A stretch of 64,000 nucleotides of DNA from a virus, in the IMG/VR virus record IMGVR_UViG_3300043548_000722, positions 43,651 through 107,650 of that record; one strand, written 5' to 3'. The notes below the pieces were generated by a model. The model saw nothing but the letters and a program-made list of their open reading frames with translations, was not told where the DNA came from and did no database searches. Below, piece after piece: positions 35,532 through 45,272 of the stretch. The position numbers and the translations under genes are program-made. Numbering within the stretch: the first letter of the stretch is position 1; each line of letters opens with the position of its first letter.

Positions 35532-35767
35532 TATTCCCCCCGAATCTTCTTGCCGGCCTCGTCGGCAGACATCCCCAATCTAACATTTCTACCGTAGTGA
35601 ATTTTATTAGCGAAGTTTTTATCCAGCTGCTCGAAGGCACGCTTAGCAAGGAGCTGCCGATTATAGAACAGCAAATCCAACATCGCGTTGGTGACCTGCA
35701 CGTTGGACTTCTCGGCTGCCTCGGACAACATACCTGAAGGGGGTCTCTGAAAGATGGTATCCATCAC
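35531..35767 (-). CDS. Small hypothetical protein upstream of the sigma-like gene
   Basis: This 78-residue protein is helical with a hydrophobic patch (VTNAMLDLLFYNRQLLA) and a basic end. Start at 35767 or 35764 (MM). It overlaps its neighbours by 1-4 bases. No family recognised. It could be a sigma-associated factor only by location. Confidence 0.65.
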   Translation of the reverse strand: MMDTIFQRPPSGMLSEAAEKSNVQVTNAMLDLLFYNRQLLAKRAFEQLDKNFANKIHYGRNVRLGMSADEAGKKIRGE

Positions 35768-35991
35768 ATCATCTCCGGAGTTTGCGGCATCAACGCTGCG
35801 CGCTGTGCCAGTTCCCGCTGCTTACGGATCACCTTACCCTCACGCGCATCCTGAAGGAAGTCCTTTCCGTATGCACCCGCAAGCGTGCCTACGCCCAGTG
35901 CCGTTCCCAGCCCGGCCACCTGTCCCCCGGACAGGGCAATCTTTTCAAGCTCATCAACAAAGAACTGAAACTGCGCTGTAGAGTACCTCAT
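35764..35991 (-). CDS. Small protein with a hydrophobic glycine-rich segment
   Basis: This 75-residue protein has an amphipathic start (FQFFVDELEKIALSG), then a Gly/Ala-rich hydrophobic segment (GQVAGLGTALGVGTLAGAYG) that may enter a membrane, and a basic C-terminal tail. Similar Gly-rich hydrophobic N-termini occur in the 413-, 839- and 1129-residue proteins farther right, so it may be a membrane-active virion peptide. It sits 3 bases after the hub-like gene. Confidence 0.65.
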   Translation of the reverse strand: MRYSTAQFQFFVDELEKIALSGGQVAGLGTALGVGTLAGAYGKDFLQDAREGKVIRKQRELAQRAALMPQTPEMM

Positions 35992-35994
35992 CTT

Positions 35995-38900
35995 TTAACC
36001 CCTCTTTCCGATTCCCGAGACGTGGTTTCTTCCGGTAGCAGAACTGCCGCCAATAGTATCACGATAGTCTAGCACACGCTTGGCGCGCTCATAGCGCGGG
36101 TCTAGCCGATCTCCCTCGGTGCCCTCTAACGTGAAGGGATTGGCGGTTGATGTCATCCGATGGCGAAGTCCGACACCCTTGATGTCTAAGAATTCGAGCT
36201 GACTTCCATACTTTTCGCTTCCAAAGTTAACCGCATTTGAATGAAATCCTCCCTGGTATTTTGCTTCAGGGCCCAATGTAGCGCCAGAGTTCTGCACCCT
36301 GCGAACCACTCTGCCTTGCGAGTCCAGCTGAACTTGTTTATCGCCCAAGACTTGCGGTAGATTCGCAATCGGGCGGCGAGTGACTCCGTCGATGTACAAC
36401 AGGGGGTCTGCTCCCGCCTCAGATCGAGTATCGGTGGCTTCCGAGTACTGCTTTGCTATCCAGTCTACAGCTTGTTCTATAGATCTAACTGCGTATCCAT
36501 CAAGACTCTCGGACTCTGGCACAAGGTCGGTAATCGACATTGACTCAAAAAACGGCTTGTAGATCTTAGATGTAAGGCGAGAAACACCAGACTCATCAAG
36601 AGCAGCGGAGTAGTCCTTAGAGATCCACTGTGGGCGGATTGCCTCTTCTACGGGAAGCTTGCCCTCTAATGATTCCTCATTCACGACCTCTGCTACGAGC
36701 GTGTCTTTAGGAATTGGTATGAGAACTTCGAAGTAGTTGCCAGACGCATCGGCATATGCCGTCTGGGGATACCCCGCGTCAAACAAAAGGCCCAAGAGTT
36801 CTCCTACGATTACCGAAGCAGATTCGGTAGGGATTATGCCCACCTCCTGAACTGCATCTCCGGTTTTAAGGAAGTAAACAACTACAGCAGTCCCGTAGTC
36901 TCCAGTCCACAGTCCGCTATTGATTACTCCTCCAAGAACCGGAACGGGGGAAATTGAGATTCGGGGCTCTGATATGTCCTCGAACGTATCAAACGTGTCT
37001 GACGGAGACACGATCGTCGCATCAGTGGCTACCGGCAGTGAACTTAGAAACTCTCCAATATCGTAGATACCGGCAGTTCCTTCAAACAGCTTCCAAAATG
37101 CTAGATCAGCGCCCTTTAGCTCCGCGGACATGGCCCGGACAATGCTGCTCTTGAGACTCCAAGTCTGAGTTGTTGAGACCTTTCTGCCTCCGGTCTGAAT
37201 CGTCATAGTTGCATCGTTCTGGATTAACTCAAAAAACTGATCTTCAGCTTGAGATCCGGTCCTATGCGTTCGTACGTGGGTGAGCACAACACTCGTGATC
37301 GCTCCTCCTTGAGTTATTGAGTGCGTGACTGAATTGACCATCCCAAGGGTAAACGCCCTATTACTAAGATCTGTAGAGCCAGTCTCGTCAACTGTGATGG
37401 ATGCATCTACGATTACCGCGGGAAACCCCGCTACAATAAAAGGACTGAACGCAAGGCTAGCCGACCCAGTCTTCGCTTCGTATCTCTCAGACAAGAGCCG
37501 AAAGTGTGCCACTTTTCGAGCATAGGTCTCGTACGAAGGCATCAATACATCTTCTGGAGATGACCCGTCTTGATACAAATTCTTATAGAATAGTACGTTA
37601 TCCATAGCATGAAACTTAGGAATAATTCCACTATATTTCTCATGATCGTAGACCAGAATGGAATTTGGAGAGCCACCTTCCGATGACGATTGAATCGAGT
37701 CTTGAAGATTGTCGCCGGATACAAATTGCGGAGCATAAAACACTGACTTAACTGCCGCAGATAAAGTCTGCTCAAGGCCAAGGTCTAACTGAAGCCGCGT
37801 CGTTTCTCTGAGCATGTCTCTTTGAGTAAGGAAGCTTTGTAATTGATCTGGGTAGATCACATTACACGCAGGAGGGGGAACGAACCACACATCCGGCCTA
37901 AAGATGAATGTTTTAAGACTTTCTCGTGGGGAAGATGACACCGGAGTAGAGGGTGTCGCTGGGGCCACTGAATCGCCCTCGGGGGTGACACTGCCAAGGG
38001 AGACCGCACCAGACTGTCTCCAGTTGCGAAGCTCGAAGTGGACCGGGTCAGCTCCTATGTTCCCCAAGATAAAAAGAGGATCCTGCCGCGAAGTTTCTGA
38101 CGTAACTGCTAAAGAGCGAATCTCTGGGGTCCTTGCCGCAATGATCTGAACGATCCGTCCCCAAACTACAAAGTCTTTAAATGTAAGAATGTCCTCTTTA
38201 AAGTCCTCTTGACTGCGATAGATTGATTCAAAATCAGAGGCATCTGGTCCTCGCGCCTCCAGGTCCGCCACCGTAGAAAGGCGGATTCCGCTCTCTGCCA
38301 GGGATGCAATAATTCTTCTAAGACGCAGATACCATGTCTCCCCCGATGCCACGTCTTTAATTGGTTCTCCGGGCCCATTCGTGCGGTACGGCATCGCCAC
38401 GCCAATTCGCGCACTACGGCCGGTCTCATAGATCATTTGAATATCGAGGGCTACCCGATTTACGTGGGCACTGCGCAGCTCATACGAAGTAATTTGCGCC
38501 TCTGTCGGATCTGCTCCCTCCCTGGAGCGCAGAATAGCAACTACTTCGGCTCGCTCCCGTAGTGCGTCAGTAACAACCACCTTGGCGCTGGTGTTGCCCG
38601 AGGGAAGAGTGGCCTTGGCCACCGCAGCGCGTACCTCTTCAAGAAACTTAACTGCGATGTCCCGAAAGTCTGCCCGAAGCTCGTCTATCTGAGTGTCTCC
38701 GGTTGTTCCGACCGTGTCGATAGAATCGTCTGTCTCAACCTCGTATTTTGGAATGTCTCGATTTGGGGCATCCGGAACAACCTCTGATTTTCCGGCTACG
38801 TACGTTGGTGTTAAGTTGGTTACTACGTCGTAAAAGACATAATCAAGGATCACTCGGAGAGTTTCTCGAAACGACATCACATCTCCGGCTGGGGCAATTC

Positions 38901-39636
38901 GATCCCTAAGCCAGTCTGAAAACTGAGATGTGTTGTATACGGACTTCGCAGTTTCTCCGGTGTCGGTAATGATTGACTCCAGGACTCTAGTCCGACGCTC
39001 TTGGATGGTAGTCCAGGGGCTCGTTCCGTAAAACTTTCCTTGTGCCCCACTCAGAGTCTCAAGAATGTTGAGCAGTCCGCCAAGAGAGGAGTTCCTTGCT
39101 GACTGGAGAGCAGGAGACTCTGGGTTGCCTCGCGACAAATTACCAATAATATCGGAGGGCGAGTTTATAATGGAGTCGAAAGCAATTTGACTGGTTGTTA
39201 AAAACACAGAGTTGTTGTTTAGAATTGCGCTATTTCCGCCAATCTGTGCGTTGGCATCTGCGTTGTAGTTTAGGCTGTACGAGAAACTCGTATCCCACAC
39301 CACAGAGAAGTCTCGACACATCAAGGAGCCGGATCTGCTCCCCATTCCAGAGTTCGAGAATGTGATGCTATGCACTTCTCCACAGAAGAGGAGCTTGTAG
39401 TGCTCATCGGCGGGCTCATTTAGTCCAGACTCCAGAAACTCCATAGAATCAAGAAAAAAGAGATGTACCGTTGTTCGAGGCAGCAGGAGCTTAAGCTTGT
39501 CCGTGGGCACGACCTCTATGTTCGCAGAGGCAGGCTGCCCCACGGTAGACGTAACTGATGCCGAAATGACGGGGATTTCAATACCCTCCAAGAACAGCTT
39601 GAGATCAAGATAGAATCCAGGCGTTTTGCTTGTCAT
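35995..39636 (-). CDS. Large baseplate hub-like protein (1213 aa)
   Basis: The N-terminal 140 residues are beta-rich and hub-like (FYLDLKLFLEGIEIPVISAS, STVGQPASANIEVVPTDKL, then FCGEVHSITFSNSG), similar in style to gpD/gp27-type hub domains that build the tail-tip ring. The middle (about 150-620) is mixed, and the end (about 800-1213) is beta with SARIGV-type strands. Its place after the tape-measure and a 545-residue protein fits the usual order of myovirus tail modules. It is much larger than common hubs (350-450 residues). The assignment rests on context and start pattern. Confidence 0.65.
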   Translation of the reverse strand: MTSKTPGFYLDLKLFLEGIEIPVISASVTSTVGQPASANIEVVPTDKLKLLLPRTTVHLFFLDSMEFLESGLNEPADEHYKLLFCGEVHSITFSNSGMGSRSGSLMCRDFSVVWDTSFSYSLNYNADANAQIGGNSAILNNNSVFLTTSQIAFDSIINSPSDIIGNLSRGNPESPALQSARNSSLGGLLNILETLSGAQGKFYGTSPWTTIQERRTRVLESIITDTGETAKSVYNTSQFSDWLRDRIAPAGDVMSFRETLRVILDYVFYDVVTNLTPTYVAGKSEVVPDAPNRDIPKYEVETDDSIDTVGTTGDTQIDELRADFRDIAVKFLEEVRAAVAKATLPSGNTSAKVVVTDALRERAEVVAILRSREGADPTEAQITSYELRSAHVNRVALDIQMIYETGRSARIGVAMPYRTNGPGEPIKDVASGETWYLRLRRIIASLAESGIRLSTVADLEARGPDASDFESIYRSQEDFKEDILTFKDFVVWGRIVQIIAARTPEIRSLAVTSETSRQDPLFILGNIGADPVHFELRNWRQSGAVSLGSVTPEGDSVAPATPSTPVSSSPRESLKTFIFRPDVWFVPPPACNVIYPDQLQSFLTQRDMLRETTRLQLDLGLEQTLSAAVKSVFYAPQFVSGDNLQDSIQSSSEGGSPNSILVYDHEKYSGIIPKFHAMDNVLFYKNLYQDGSSPEDVLMPSYETYARKVAHFRLLSERYEAKTGSASLAFSPFIVAGFPAVIVDASITVDETGSTDLSNRAFTLGMVNSVTHSITQGGAITSVVLTHVRTHRTGSQAEDQFFELIQNDATMTIQTGGRKVSTTQTWSLKSSIVRAMSAELKGADLAFWKLFEGTAGIYDIGEFLSSLPVATDATIVSPSDTFDTFEDISEPRISISPVPVLGGVINSGLWTGDYGTAVVVYFLKTGDAVQEVGIIPTESASVIVGELLGLLFDAGYPQTAYADASGNYFEVLIPIPKDTLVAEVVNEESLEGKLPVEEAIRPQWISKDYSAALDESGVSRLTSKIYKPFFESMSITDLVPESESLDGYAVRSIEQAVDWIAKQYSEATDTRSEAGADPLLYIDGVTRRPIANLPQVLGDKQVQLDSQGRVVRRVQNSGATLGPEAKYQGGFHSNAVNFGSEKYGSQLEFLDIKGVGLRHRMTSTANPFTLEGTEGDRLDPRYERAKRVLDYRDTIGGSSATGRNHVSGIGKRG

Positions 39637-41270
39637 AGGATCACCGACAGGATCGACCCAAAACTTCCAGGGGATATTGTCCCAGTATCTCCCCGCAGCC
39701 TCGCGGCTCTTCGTGATGCCTCTAGCCTTCGTTGTTCTGTAGAGAGTGTCTCACGGGAGATGTCGGCCTGTAGCGAAAGCTGAGTTTGACGTTCAAGATT
39801 TCCCGTATTTGGATTCGTAATATTATTTTGCAGCTCTCGCCTACGATTAACGATGCTATTGCCGATAGCAAAGATGACCGCTCCAAAAGCTGCCCTTGAT
39901 AAAATACGAAGTACGTTTGCAATTTTCTCGTTCCTGGCCTGAGCCGCGATGGCTGTCCGGCCTGCGCTCTCAAGCTCAGCACGAGAGCTCAGGCCCGGCA
40001 CCGCAGACAAGGCTGGGATGTCGATGCCGAACGCAGCAAACGCCGCAACGCTCTGAGACTGGTAGAAGACAGCCTCCCCCTTGACTTTTGCGTTACGCGC
40101 TTTCTCACTTTCCTGTAGGTACTGGATTTGAGTCTCCGCCCCTTCTCCGGGGTAGCTTAGGTACTCATCTGTGTTCTGGTAGTAGAGGGGAGGAGTTTTA
40201 ACGCGCTTTCTGTAGTTCTCCTCGAGAGACAGATCCCCGGCTACGTTTGTGCGTAAGTCCACCGTCCGCACTGGGGATGACCCCGGATTATTACTAAAGA
40301 TCAGTGTGGGAACGCCAAATAGGTTAGATACCGCCAAGTTGTTTAGGTCTTCCTGGGCGGATCCAGCGGCAAAAATCGATCCTCGTAGTCTCGGGGATGT
40401 GTAGCTAACTGGAACGACCAGGTTTCGGCCGTACAATAGGTTCCGAGCCGACCTAACGAAGTTGTCCAGCGCCGCGTCAATCGAATTCAGTGCGCCAAAG
40501 AATTTTCCAACCGCAGTGGGCTCAGCAAAGGGAGACAGCTTAATATTTGCACGACGAACCGCGGCGGTGGTGCTTTCGTAAGGGGAGTTTCCTGCCAAGT
40601 TGGTCACATCGACTGGAGATGGACCTGTGTTCAGTAAGGCAGGGGATGTTGCATCGACGTGTGGTCTGACCACATCCTCGACGAACATAGAGAAACTTAT
40701 TTGGGTCATATACGGATCTTGTGCGGACACAGATGACGTACAGTTAAGAAGATACCCGTAGATGACAAGCGTGCTCCGTCCGTCGGCCACACGCAGCTTG
40801 GCCCTTGTGTTGGAGCTCGCCAGCGTAGTTCCACGAAGACGTTCCTCGTAATTAAGCCACCATTCTCTGTGCCATTCAAAATCCGCAGTGTTAGGAACCA
40901 CTGCGGTTACGGACACTTGACGCGGCTGCTCGCCAAAGAAGAATGCGTAAGTAGCGCCGAAAGTAGAGATGAATTGATGCTTTTCTGACCTGGACTCTGT
41001 AAATGACTGAATAATAAAGTTGGTCGTGTATGTTACAGGAAGTCCGACAACTGCACTTGAGTTTCGTAATCTAAGATTTGTGGGGGCATCCCCTCCGGGC
41101 GTCACGATTTCAATTGATGCGTGCGAGTCTTTTGGGATCACAATTCCGCGCATCGGCCTTCGGACGAACGTAGTGGGGCTGTTCTCATTCTCGAGACTGG
41201 ATGCCGCGGCGGGGAGTCGGAACCCACGTACCCGCTCTGTTTCGATGAATTGAAGGATAGCAGAGCTCAT
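39633..41270 (-). CDS. Tail/baseplate protein (545 aa)
   Basis: The N-terminal 200 residues contain HQFISTFGATYAFFFGEQPR, VSVTAVVPNTADFEWHREWW and a strand-loop YMTQISFSMFVEDV. This block (F-G-x-x-Y-x-F-F-F-G-E and N-x-x-D-F-x-W-x-x-x-W) recurs in structural proteins of several large phages, where it belongs to the tail-tip or hub region. The C-terminal 150 residues are a helical, Gln-rich tail. It overlaps both neighbours by 4 bases. Exact role unknown. Confidence 0.7.
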   Translation of the reverse strand: MSSAILQFIETERVRGFRLPAAASSLENENSPTTFVRRPMRGIVIPKDSHASIEIVTPGGDAPTNLRLRNSSAVVGLPVTYTTNFIIQSFTESRSEKHQFISTFGATYAFFFGEQPRQVSVTAVVPNTADFEWHREWWLNYEERLRGTTLASSNTRAKLRVADGRSTLVIYGYLLNCTSSVSAQDPYMTQISFSMFVEDVVRPHVDATSPALLNTGPSPVDVTNLAGNSPYESTTAAVRRANIKLSPFAEPTAVGKFFGALNSIDAALDNFVRSARNLLYGRNLVVPVSYTSPRLRGSIFAAGSAQEDLNNLAVSNLFGVPTLIFSNNPGSSPVRTVDLRTNVAGDLSLEENYRKRVKTPPLYYQNTDEYLSYPGEGAETQIQYLQESEKARNAKVKGEAVFYQSQSVAAFAAFGIDIPALSAVPGLSSRAELESAGRTAIAAQARNEKIANVLRILSRAAFGAVIFAIGNSIVNRRRELQNNITNPNTGNLERQTQLSLQADISRETLSTEQRRLEASRRAARLRGDTGTISPGSFGSILSVIL

Positions 41271-41515
41271 TTACGCACCACAGGCACTCGAGTGGTCACT
41301 ATAGAAGTCACGATGTCGCGCGACAAAACTGATCCGTGCTTGGACCCTGTCCTCAACTCATCGATGACCTGTAAGTATCCCTGCCTTACAAGATCTTCGA
41401 TGATAGGAAACTCAACAATTTCTACTCGTCGTCTGACATCAGATTCCGAGGTAGTGACGATAGAGGTGACCTTTCGTCGATCCGAGATAGTGTCAAGAAT
41501 CTGAGTAGGCATCAA
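41267..41515 (-). CDS. Small tail-module protein between tape measure and hub
   Basis: This 82-residue protein is beta/alpha, with a curious repeat of the phrase VTSIVTT near residues 16 and 70. In P2-like and T4-like modules a small LysM-type tail protein is encoded at this spot. No clear LysM motif is seen, so the role is open. It overlaps its neighbours by 4 bases on each side. Confidence 0.65.
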   Translation of the reverse strand: MMPTQILDTISDRRKVTSIVTTSESDVRRRVEIVEFPIIEDLVRQGYLQVIDELRTGSKHGSVLSRDIVTSIVTTRVPVVRK

Positions 41516-44500
41516 TCCTCCGGATCAAAAAGTGCAGTCAGGATACGGTTGTTGGATACAGCCCTCTCAACCTTATCTACCATTTCTGCTGTTTTAGTAA
41601 CGGTTTCGGCCATTGTAATCACAGACTCTGAAAAAATATCCTCCGTAGTCTTACCTCTGCGGAGTACCGCACGCGCTCCCTCTGCCGTTCCATACGCCGA
41701 CGACTCCGCGGCACTGAGAGTTCGTACTATCTCTTCGGCAACATCCCCTCTAAAGGCTCCGCCCTGTAGTCCGCGCGTGCGCACAAGTTCGTCGATAGAG
41801 GCGCCGTCTAGTCCCGCTTTCCTTAATTCATCTGGGGTCAGACCTCCGGCAGATAGTGCGCGCAAGTTCTGATATACGCCGACTCCACGTTCGATAAGTT
41901 GCTGCTCTGTAGTCGTGTCTGCCTGAAAGTTTCCCGCAGATGCGGCAGCGATGACTGCCCCCAAGTTCTCCAGCTTATTTCCCTGGGTGCCCTGTTTAAA
42001 TATTTGCTGAGCTTGCTCGCCCTCAAAGCTGTCCACGGATACCGAGCGGATAAGCCGATCTACTGTATTTTCCAGCTCGCTGCCGGCCATGGCACGCTGA
42101 CTTGTAACGGCTCCAGCGGCAATTTTTGAGATCTTTCCTTTCTCATCCTTAGTGAGGCCCCTGGCTCTTTCACTAGCACTCTTGTTTCCGAGTTGTTTCG
42201 ATAAGACGGAATTAAAAGTTCCGAGTTGCTCGGACGTAATATTGATCCCATACCGACGCCTAATCCGCTCTGCCGCCTTCTCGTAACCCTTCTCAGTAGA
42301 GGGAGATGTTTGGATACTGTCCGAAATAATAGAATCAATGTCTACCTGGTTTTTATCGTAAATAGCTGCCAGGTCCATGAGCGGGCCACCAGACTTAAAC
42401 TCGTCAAGGAATACTCCTAGATCAGTCTTAGTAGCAGCGTTCAACGTCATTGCGCCTATTCCGCTGACTGCTCCTGCTCCAAGCTTGAGTAGGGGGTTTG
42501 CTACGGGAAACGCAAGTGCACTCGCAGCAGCCGCCTGGATAGGATTCACGTCCGTTCCGGCAAAGCCTGAAAATGCTTGAGTTGCTGACTCTTGCGCGCG
42601 CTCGATCTCCGCAAACCTAAGATTCGTCCCCACAAGTCCGTCTTCTGCCACAACCTCCGCCAAAAGACGCAGATTATCCGGAGACCCGTGCCCAATGTAC
42701 GCGTCAACTTCCCTGTCGGAGTGTGGCTTGTTCGCGTACATAAGACGTCTACGAACCCTCTCTCGCAAATCCTGCACCGCTTTTCGGCGCTTATCAGGAT
42801 CCGCAATCTCTCGAATTGAAAGAATTTCTTTGTTAAGTGCTTCCCTCTCTCGTGCGTCGATAACACCTCCTGCCCCAAGAAGGCTTCCTCCATAGTTTGG
42901 TGCGAGAGCTGCTCCAAATTGAGCCGTGTTCTCTGTGTTTAGCGTCATTTGGGCAAGACTAGATAGGCCCACTGTGTCCTGGACAACTTGCGAGAAGTAG
43001 TCTCCTCCCCGCAGCGTCTCCATTGCGGCTGTACGCGCCTGCTGAGACAACCCTCCCGTAGTAACGCCAAAAGAAGGCCCTCCTCCAAAGACTAGCCTTT
43101 CTATGCCTTCTGCCTCTGCGGTAAACCTGCGAGAGAACCTACTAAATGGCTGCGCAAGATCGGTCTGCACATCTTCTAAAGTACCTGTCGCCGACTGGTA
43201 CAATCCTCCTAGCGTCATTTCCCTATTAGCCGCTGCATTTTCGTTAGTAATCCGCTCCTGCTCAATACGCTGAGTTCTTGCGTCATTTACCATCTTTCTA
43301 CTGTCGCGCATCTTTTGAAGAGCGCGAAGTGTACGACGGTCCATTTCAAATTGGGTCTGAGCGATAAGTGCAATCTGGTCCTCACTGGTCTTTCCAGATT
43401 CCTTGGCAATCTCATCTATGAGTGCCAATACTGCATCAGATCCCTCGCCGGTTTCTAGCAGTGCTTGTTTAATGTCCTGCTGGCGTGTGACAAAAGACTC
43501 TTTACCAGACATGGTGGACGTCTTTTGCTGTCCCAGAGTTTTTAGGTCTTGGAGACTAAGGTCACCAGTTTGTAGTCTCTTTAGTAGATTGAGGTCGATG
43601 CCTCCCTTGAATCTGCCTTCTTGATTGGTTGTGCCGAGCGCACTGAGTAATAGAGTGCCGGCTCCGCCGGACAGACCCTGTAGCGTAGACCCCAGTACTT
43701 GCTGCGACATCGCTGCAATCGCGTCTGCCGGCGTCTGAGCCCCTGTGATGTCCATCATCTCCGTTCCGGACAATCCGATGCCCGAGGTCATCCCCAGCGA
43801 CAAGAGCTCAGCGACAGAACGAACCGACGTTCCGCCGGCTTTTCCGCTCATACCCTGACCTCTCGTCATACCGGCTCCTCCCATAAGCAGCTGGGAGAAT
43901 GCCTGCGAACTCATCCCCATCCCCCGCATAAAGGTCATACTCGCGGTATTTCCCATTACATCCGCGGACGTATAAAACCCAGCCCCCCGCATCTGTTCGA
44001 AAAACCTACTACTCTCCTCCATGCTCGTGCCTAAAGCACGCGCCATCTTGTGCAGAGTCTTACCGAGTTCCGTAACTCTTTTTGCTAGTTTTTCGGCATC
44101 CTGCACTCCCTGGTGCATGCCCATTTCCGTAAACCGCTCGGTCGCGCGAAGCGCATCTGTCATTGACACAAAGGGATTATTTTCTCCGATTGCAGTAATT
44201 CCACGCTGAATAGTATTGAGCTGGGATTGACTAAATCCTCTACCTGTCTGAGGGTTGCCTCCGAAGGGATTGTAGAACTGCATATTTCCGAACATTTGAT
44301 TTACGGCGCCAGCCTGCTGAAGTCCTACGCCGGCAAAATGTGCTCCTGCACCGGCGGCCATCAAGCCCACTCCAACTGGCCCTCCGAGCATCCCCATCAT
44401 AAGCCCAGAACCGGAGCCAAATGCTGCACCACCTACGCCCGCAATAGACAAGGGAATAGAAGCCATTCCCAGCAGGGACGTGGCTTGAGAACTAATATTT

Positions 44501-44664
44501 AGCCCCGATTGCAGCATTTGCGGAGCGTATACGCGCGCGCCAGTCTGCTGGGAGGGTCCCATCGCATAGCTAAACGACGGAGGAAAGTGAGCACCTCCCA
44601 CGTTCGGAACCATTGTAGGAGACGCTACTCCTGACATTCCAGGGGCTGTGCCGTAGGGGATCAC
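41512..44664 (-). CDS. Tape-measure-like tail protein (1050 aa)
   Basis: The N-terminal 150 residues contain long hydrophobic Gly/Ala/Met segments (ASIPLSIAGVGGAAFGSGSG, LMMGMLGGPVGVGLMAAGAG). The middle is helical with phrases typical of tape-measure proteins (VTELGKTLHKMARALGTSME, then SRFFEQMRGAGFYTSADVM, with TASMTFMRGMG). A second hydrophobic region occurs near residue 720. Tape-measure proteins set tail length and help DNA entry. It begins the tail operon with a GTG start after a GGAG site. At 1050 residues a tail of about 150 nm would be expected by the usual 0.15 nm per residue relation. Confidence 0.75.
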   Translation of the reverse strand: MIPYGTAPGMSGVASPTMVPNVGGAHFPPSFSYAMGPSQQTGARVYAPQMLQSGLNISSQATSLLGMASIPLSIAGVGGAAFGSGSGLMMGMLGGPVGVGLMAAGAGAHFAGVGLQQAGAVNQMFGNMQFYNPFGGNPQTGRGFSQSQLNTIQRGITAIGENNPFVSMTDALRATERFTEMGMHQGVQDAEKLAKRVTELGKTLHKMARALGTSMEESSRFFEQMRGAGFYTSADVMGNTASMTFMRGMGMSSQAFSQLLMGGAGMTRGQGMSGKAGGTSVRSVAELLSLGMTSGIGLSGTEMMDITGAQTPADAIAAMSQQVLGSTLQGLSGGAGTLLLSALGTTNQEGRFKGGIDLNLLKRLQTGDLSLQDLKTLGQQKTSTMSGKESFVTRQQDIKQALLETGEGSDAVLALIDEIAKESGKTSEDQIALIAQTQFEMDRRTLRALQKMRDSRKMVNDARTQRIEQERITNENAAANREMTLGGLYQSATGTLEDVQTDLAQPFSRFSRRFTAEAEGIERLVFGGGPSFGVTTGGLSQQARTAAMETLRGGDYFSQVVQDTVGLSSLAQMTLNTENTAQFGAALAPNYGGSLLGAGGVIDAREREALNKEILSIREIADPDKRRKAVQDLRERVRRRLMYANKPHSDREVDAYIGHGSPDNLRLLAEVVAEDGLVGTNLRFAEIERAQESATQAFSGFAGTDVNPIQAAAASALAFPVANPLLKLGAGAVSGIGAMTLNAATKTDLGVFLDEFKSGGPLMDLAAIYDKNQVDIDSIISDSIQTSPSTEKGYEKAAERIRRRYGINITSEQLGTFNSVLSKQLGNKSASERARGLTKDEKGKISKIAAGAVTSQRAMAGSELENTVDRLIRSVSVDSFEGEQAQQIFKQGTQGNKLENLGAVIAAASAGNFQADTTTEQQLIERGVGVYQNLRALSAGGLTPDELRKAGLDGASIDELVRTRGLQGGAFRGDVAEEIVRTLSAAESSAYGTAEGARAVLRRGKTTEDIFSESVITMAETVTKTAEMVDKVERAVSNNRILTALFDPED

Positions 44665-44685
44665 GTTAAACTCCGAAGTTTTGAG

Positions 44686-44695
44686 TCATAATATA
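44686..44695 (+). promoter_or_regulatory. Candidate promoter element TCATAATATA
   Basis: This AT-rich decamer lies 15 bases upstream of the start at 44711. It resembles elements at 45251, 62114, 62557 and 63332, each upstream of a plus-strand unit. It could be a -10 type element. No clear -35 partner is seen. In the reverse sense it reads as TATATTATGA, upstream of the tape-measure gene. Confidence 0.4.
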
Positions 44696-44710
44696 GTTAG
44701 GAGGTGAGTA

Positions 44711-45022
44711 ATGGTATGGATATGGGTTGCGACAATGGTCGTGGCCGTCTTGAGTAAAATCAAGGCGGTGCTTGATCAAGAGGCGGCGATGGAGGCCGCC
44801 ATCAGTGAGGAGTTCTTGGAGAGACTCCGCTGGAACTCCCGGATCCGGGCGGCGATGCGCGCCGAGGTCGAGGAGACCGAGGTCCAGTGGGTGACTTTGA
44901 GCGTCCCGTCTGTGGGCACGTTCAAGATTACCGCCGATGAGGCGGTGGTCCTCCAGAGGGAGGGGCTGGATACGGACAAGGCCCACCGAATCCTCCGGAC
45001 GGCGCTTGAGCGTGGAGTATAG
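44711..45022 (+). CDS. Small membrane-anchored protein
   Basis: This 103-residue protein starts with a hydrophobic segment MVWIWVATMVVAVLSKIKAV, likely a membrane anchor or signal anchor, followed by an acidic helix and a small beta part (VQWVTLSVPSVGTFKITADE). A very good ribosome-binding site (AGGAGGTGA) precedes the ATG. It stands alone on the plus strand between two minus-strand genes and ends in a strong terminator. Unknown function; possibly a superinfection or host-membrane factor. Confidence 0.75.
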   Translation: MVWIWVATMVVAVLSKIKAVLDQEAAMEAAISEEFLERLRWNSRIRAAMRAEVEETEVQWVTLSVPSVGTFKITADEAVVLQREGLDTDKAHRILRTALERGV

Positions 45023-45024
45023 AC

Positions 45025-45050
45025 AGGCGGGGCCCTCCGGGGCCCCGCCT
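45025..45050 (+). terminator. GC-rich bidirectional terminator hairpin
   Basis: An 11-base-pair GC stem (45025-45035 with 45040-45050) with a 4-base loop, flanked by GACA and TGTC that can extend it. It lies between the plus-strand gene ending at 45022 and the minus-strand gene ending at 45063, so it probably stops both transcripts. The U-tract is short. Confidence 0.75.
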
Positions 45051-45062
45051 TGTCATCGATCT

Positions 45063-45254
45063 TCATGTTAGCTGGCACGGTCCCTTCTCAGGCTCGTCGA
45101 CCACGAACTTGCCGGTTTCGCGCGCAACGAGGAAGGACTTGATGATAGATTTTTCGAAACGAGCAAGAGGCTCCGCTCCCTGGCTGCGGAACCAATGATC
45201 AAACGCTTCGATTTCTCGATCGAGGCGGGATAAAAGTTCTTTCTTTTCTGCCAT
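45063..45254 (-). CDS. Small acidic-basic helical protein
   Basis: The likely start is ATG 45254 (63 residues, MAEKKELLSRLDREIEAFDH), with GGAG in the palindrome at 45260-45267. The longer frame to 45389 is antisense to the ligase. It is helical with FEKSIIKSFLVARETGKFVV. It is divergent from the ligase gene and shares its ribosome-binding palindrome. No family recognised. Confidence 0.65.
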   Translation of the reverse strand: MAEKKELLSRLDREIEAFDHWFRSQGAEPLARFEKSIIKSFLVARETGKFVVDEPEKGPCQLT

Positions 45255-45267
45255 AAGATCTCCGGAG
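45251..45267 (+). promoter_or_regulatory. Shared control region of two divergent genes
   Basis: CCATAAGATC (45251-45260) resembles four other candidate promoter decamers in this window. CTCCGGAG (45260-45267) is a palindrome that gives a GGAG ribosome-binding site on both strands, for the ligase (ATG 45273) and for the small minus-strand gene (ATG 45254). The two starts are only 18 bases apart. Confidence 0.45.
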
Positions 45268-45272
45268 GTCGT